From NCBI GenBank assembly GCA_036971615.1, contig JAYKKR010000002.1, forward strand, positions 1,674,001 through 1,738,000: DNA of 64,000 bases. Direction: 5' to 3'. Positions 59,684 to 64,000 of this stretch are shown here, one piece after another. How positions within the stretch are numbered: position 1 is the stretch's first letter; each line of letters opens with the position of its first letter. The translations under genes and the position numbers were made by a program. The notes under the pieces are model-generated. The model did not search any database, was not told the DNA's origin, and saw only the letters and a program-made list of their open reading frames with translations. Origin of the DNA: Amyloporia xantha (Eukaryota > Basidiomycota > Agaricomycetes > Polyporales > Adustoporiaceae).

Positions 59684-62600
59684 TTAGATAGTACTGTACT
59701 CCCGTCTACGTGCAGCATCTAGAACTTGTACATGGACATAGCAATCGAAGCGCGTCGCTTCATGCGATGATGTAGGTGAATATAGCAGGAGCTCCTCAAG
59801 CTCCGGGGTGATCGTCACATCGATGGATGACATACAGGTTCGAATAATGAGTGCTTGCACCCCATTGGTATTCGGCGCTGCGAGTGTTTCTGGCTGGAAT
59901 TCAAGCTAGACACACAAGTCGCATGAGCCCCCTTGCATCATTCATGTGAACGACACTCACGGCGATGGTCCACCATTTGTCCACAGGAACCAGATCACCA
60001 TCGGTTAACGCCAAGAGAAAGAGCCTGGCCCGTAGCAGGGGATCATACTGATGAGCGTCGAAATCGGTTTTGGAAAGCAGATCCGGTGAGTGCTCGATCA
60101 CTTCATCAATAAGAGGATGGTTAGGATGACCGACACCTTCCAGATATCTGACTAAACGGTGGTAAAAAGCCGTTGAAAGCATTGTTTCTCCGGCGTTGAC
60201 GATGCATTCAAATCACAGTCAAGGGCCTTGGTAACCTCCGTGGAGGACTTGACGCGCCGATCGCACATTGTAGCGATCACAGCAGGAACCGTAGGGGCAG
60301 AAAAACAAGCACGAAACAACTGGAATGCCACCAGTAAGCAGTGAACATGGGTCATAGAAGAGCAGAAGCGTACTGAAATCATGCCGAGGCCTGGACTCAA
60401 GGGCAAGTCAAACCCATATCGGAACGCCATGAAGTCAAAATTGGTCCAAAGATCACGCAGACCAAAGACTGTGCCTGCAAGAAATGAGGACGTGAATATA
60501 CGGTGCGTCTTGGCAGTTGTGCAGTCCTCGCGGATGTCAGCTAACTGGTGATGCAATGTGAACAGGCCCACACTCAAAATGTGACCCGACTCACTTGAAG
60601 ATCAAATTTGTCCATTAGAAATTGGGCAACCTCATGTCGATGATCGGTGGGAAGTGGAGCCCCAGGCTCAAGCTGTAACCAAGGATGCATAACAATGGCT
60701 GCGGCACGATCCATGAACGCAAGAGTAGGCTCATCAAGGATGAATGAATCAACATCAGTGAGGACGGCGATGAGAAGCAACGGCGAGATTGGAGGTGGAC
60801 CTGCGTGAACATGAAGCATATACAGGGCGGTCAAAGTCCCATACGCCCTCCAACGGGCAATGCGAGAATCCAACGCAGTTGAAAACGCTTGAAAGTTAGG
60901 AATTTTGGAGTCGCCACGATCAGACCAGTACTTGAAGTCTTCAGCCATGAATTGAACGGCACGATGAAGCACCGAAAGCTCAACGCCCGGGCCAGACCCT
61001 CGATGACTGCAGAGGGATATGTCAGCCTGAATGAGATAATCGCCTGGGAAAGACGTGAGTACGCACACTTTGAAGTGGCGATGTCCCATGTAAAAAGCTT
61101 CCAAGGATACTTGAGTGCACTTGTGGACCTCAGGTGATGTGTCGAAAGTATCGGAGGAATGGCGCATACTGCAAGTAGCAAATAGCTACTGTGTCGATGT
61201 CTTTGCCTTCAATCTCCAGGTCAGGTCCTTCAAATACGTGACCTGTGAGCGCTTGAGCAAGGGTCGCACGCCACTCGATGAGCTCGGCAAGAGGTGCTAA
61301 AACGGGGGGCTCGAGAGGATACGGATATGCATCTGCCCGGGCTACATCGTCACCACGGCTCTCCCTCTCACAGAGCGGCGTATCCGGCTTGAGAGAGTCC
61401 TGCGTTCCAATGGGAAGAGCTGCAGACTCAGATGTGGGTCGTGTCAATGGGAGTTCAGGAGTGGTGGATGGGGCATCCGGGGCCATTGAGAATGCCGGAC
61501 CAAAAATCGATTGAGTCGGCGTGGGCTGACATCAGCATCAATGTGATTAACAGCAGACAATGCAAATGCGGACAGACCACCTACCGATACAGCTAAACGG
61601 GGTCTAGAGAGAGGACGGGGATTGAGGTCAATCTGGAGATGTAGCCCGGTGAGGTCATGGAGACAAGGCAGGGCTCACAAGGACCTACAGAATCACGAGG
61701 GGATCTGCATGCCGATCGAGACGGAGCTGAGGTGAAATTGGAAGCTCCTGGTGCAGCACCAGGAGCAATTGGACCCACATGCTCTTGCTGTGCCAGAATG
61801 GCCTCATGAACAAAGTCACGGCGGCCACAATCTTCACAGGGGGGACAGTCTTCATTGCAGCGGTAAGGGGAGCCATCGAAGTCTTCATCCTCCATCATGG
61901 ACATTCGTGCCATAAAACGGAAGGAAAAGCATGGATGGTCGAACACTTGACATAAGCATGATTGCTCGTCGTCACCAATGAGATCGCGGATGGGAGCGCT
62001 GATGTTCCCATAACGGGGTGCTGATCAAACACAGTGAGTGTCAAGCATTTGGACGACAAAATACAACTCACCAATCCACAATAAACGCTGGTTCTGAGCG
62101 TAGGGATGGAGAAATGGAGCTGCGGTCTCATCTAGGAACTTAGGCGTAACGGTAGGCCCCGAAATTGCCTTTGACCAATGCCTCAACTGATACGTCTCAT
62201 GGTCTTGCATGCTCGTGCGCTGACTGCGTTTCAGAAATGTGATCCGAAGCGTCGAAAATTCATCATCTGAGCGGCCACCCGGGGGAGGCGGCAGTCTGAT
62301 CTGATGAGACTGCAAGTGTTCCGTAACCTTGGCAGCGAACGGATGCCACACTTCAGCGTTCTCTGAGAGGCCATCGAGCGGAATTGAAACATCGAAATAG
62401 AGATGATGAGACTGCGCGCTTTTGATGATGAATCCGACGTCGTCATTGCGAACCCCACATGAGGGTGGTTTGCGCTTGTCGGTGTGATACTTGCTGATGA
62501 GCTAGTAGGAGCAATTATGTGATGAATAATAAGCCAAATTGGACGTGGACATACCGTACAGGGCACCAGCATGACACTGACAGTTAAGTTGCGTGGTGTG

Positions 62601-63577
62601 GGAGCGGTAGGGATATGAGGGAGAGTGGATGGGAATGGGGTTCGAGATGTGATGCGCGACCGACCTGTAGTTTGCCGACGGGAGTCAGCCTGAGTCCGGG
62701 CACGAGCGGCACTAGTGCGACGTAAGGTGGCGACATTAGTGTTTGAAGAGACCGCAGGTAGACCTCCAAATGCAGCAATAGGAGGCGCAGAAGCCAGAGA
62801 GCCAAAAGGTGGAACAGGAGCAGGAGAGGCCGGAGAGACACCTTGGAGTAAGGATTGTTGAGAGGCGGTATCAGATTGAGGGACCACGGGCCCGAGCGAA
62901 GGGAGCAAAGAGAGCGAAGCGGCCGGCATGACCAGGGGATTGAGATTTGTGGAAGCACCTGTGAGGAAAGTCGACGTGACAGGCAGCGGTGAATGCACCG
63001 CTGGCTGAGTTGGTAAATGTGACAAGCTGTCAGATGACGGGTTGGCAGCGATTAATGAATAAAGTAGCCGACTGAAGACAAAAGATACATACATGGCACG
63101 GCGATGGGCTGCCCACGTGCCACCACAGACGCACGGTGCAGAAGGTGAACCATTTTCTGCAGACGGAGCCTGCACATCAATGAATTAGTAACTGATGAAC
63201 ACATGGTAAAAGCAGCAGCACAGACCGGATGAAAACCGCCGCAGTGTGTGACTTCCAGCCCGCCGCCTTTATTCCAACAGAGACGACTTAGGCGAGGGTC
63301 GTTTTGAATCGCTGACTGCGCTGAATGAGACCACCACGGATGATGGCATGCAGCACAAATCTCTGTGGGTGTCACCGGGAGCTAGATACGATTATGAGCA
63401 CGTAGAGCGCATTGAGACGGGGAAAAACAAACATGCCTCAGATGTTTGCGGTAAGGATATGTCACTGAGCCCAAAGATAGACTTACACCATTCAGCGCAC
63501 AGGCATTCCGGAACAAGACAGAGATCACGAATGTAAAGAACGACGGCTGTGGGGATAGTGGAATTCAGCGCAGACAT
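59684..63577 (-). CDS. Large unknown protein with Cys/His-rich N-terminus; C-terminus possibly HECT-like
   Basis: The start at 63,577 gives MSALNSTIPTAVVLYIRDLC, followed by CLCAEW, then EICAACHHPWWSH, CWNKGG, HCGGFHP and CVCGGTWAAHR. This is a run of Cys/His pairs that could bind zinc. A long Ser/Pro linker follows, then a region with GVRNDDVGFIIKSAQSHHLY and HPYAQNQRLLWIG, an acidic Cys-rich part (CNEDCPPCEDCGRRD), and a C-terminal part. The C-terminal part contains FLAGTVFGLRDLWTNFDFMA, FRYGFDLPLSPGLGM, YHRLVRYLEGVGHPNHPLID and RARLFLLALTDGDLVPVDKW. The last exon (about 59,906-59,684) ends FDCYVHVQVLDAARRREYST-I. The closing exons remind me of the last part of HECT-type ubiquitin ligases in fungal accessory genes, but I see no certain catalytic cysteine. 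More than ten introns. No breaks are seen. Confidence 0.55.
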
Positions 63578-63670
63578 GATAGCGGGCAGCGAAGACGAAT
63601 GTACAGGTCAGCAACGAGACAGTGTTCGGATGGGGCAGTCAGACGGGGTTCCCAAATTTTCATACCTGGA

Positions 63671-63980
63671 AATACTCGAGAATATACAGGGATCATGCAT
63701 GGTAGACAAGTGAAAGGAGGATCATGCCATCCACATAGATAATGCTGAATACTCAGGTATACACAAGGCGGTTGTAATACTCAGGAATAAACGAGTATAG
63801 GTGATTGGTCAACAAGTGACATTGACGAGAAGGAATGAGGCAAATACCCGGTATTAAGGGGGAGCCATGCTAGGATGAGTTCATGTGAGAGATCGATCAC
63901 CCGGGATCCTCAGAGATAACGATGAATACTCGAGTATATCACTATATCACAGGGTATCCACCTAAATCCTCAAGTATCAT
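63671..63980. repeat. Cluster of ATACTYRRGTAT-type palindromes (right)
   Basis: Sites are AATACTCGAGAATATA (63,671), AATACTCAGGTATAC (63,748), TAATACTCAGGAATA with an inverted GAGTATA (63,775-63,799), AATACCCGGTATT (63,843), the perfect palindrome ATACTCGAGTAT (63,926-63,937) and CCTCAAGTATC (63,968). They resemble those at 42,546-42,780. Confidence 0.55.
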
Positions 63981-64000
63981 GGTGACGGGGCCGTGTTTGG

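Larger units (their letters stand above)
42540..64000. mobile_element. Putative large DDE-integrase element or composite mobile island (limits uncertain)
   Basis: The region starts with a cluster of short ATACTYRRGTAT-type palindromes, carries an integrase-core gene at its left end, and closes with a similar palindrome cluster at 63,671-63,980. Between them are two unknown genes, a large minus-strand gene and repeat-rich DNA. Shared site clusters at both ends would fit subterminal transposase binding sites of one element, with later insertions inside. No terminal inverted repeat or target duplication could be shown, and the right end may lie beyond the window, so this is inference. Confidence 0.35.

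Noticed and set aside
42000..64000. Retrotransposon in the mobile region
   Set aside because: I found no reverse transcriptase, RNase H, gag or protease motifs and no LTR pair around the integrase gene.

Overview
This window looks like nuclear DNA of a basidiomycete fungus, probably an agaricomycete. Genes are dense with GT-AG introns of about 48-61 nt. Conserved eukaryotic genes (SPT16, TEL2/TELO2, eL43, a BMT2-type rRNA methyltransferase, glucosidase I) sit beside fungus-typical families (D-lactate dehydrogenase, a DHA1-type MFS transporter, a glycopeptide-like secreted protein). No bacterial operon features, rRNA, tRNA or CRISPR are visible. Assignments are by reading and memory only; no search was run.

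Layout. 1-31.7 kb is a conserved block: the 3' part of SPT16 (+); an unknown four-exon gene at 5,042-5,802 (+); TEL2 (-); mitochondrial D-lactate dehydrogenase (+); BMT2-like methyltransferase (-); a five-finger CCCH protein (+); ribosomal protein eL43 with an ATG-only first exon (-); a glycopeptide-like secreted protein (-); a 179-aa predicted membrane protein (+); a 5'-nucleotidase-family metallophosphatase (-) divergent from an MFS transporter (+); a serine-rich unknown protein (+); and GH63 glucosidase I (-).

31.9-41.8 kb is a tandem array of three paralogous genes and a fourth remnant. Each has an N-terminal NYN (PIN-like ribonuclease) domain, a long disordered linker and one or two copies of a C-terminal domain that resembles LOTUS/OST-HTH. 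Promoter-proximal motifs, intron positions and 3' flanks are conserved between copies. The middle copy is decaying.

42-64 kb is a mobile, accessory region. It holds a DDE integrase-core gene with one frameshift, an intact unknown companion gene, a second unknown gene at 51.5-53.7 kb, and a large minus-strand gene (59.7-63.6 kb) with a Cys/His-rich N-terminus and a possibly HECT-like C-terminus. Clusters of short palindromes of the type ATACTYRRGTAT lie at 42.5-42.8 kb and again at 63.7-64.0 kb. This suggests, as inference, one large (about 21 kb) element with nested insertions. The DNA between these genes is GC-rich and contains diverged short repeats but no gene I can defend.

Several genes (BMT2-like, the secreted protein, the serine-rich protein, the integrase) are interrupted by single-base frame changes. 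Because one of these is a conserved housekeeping gene, residual indel errors in the assembly should be considered before any copy is called a pseudogene.
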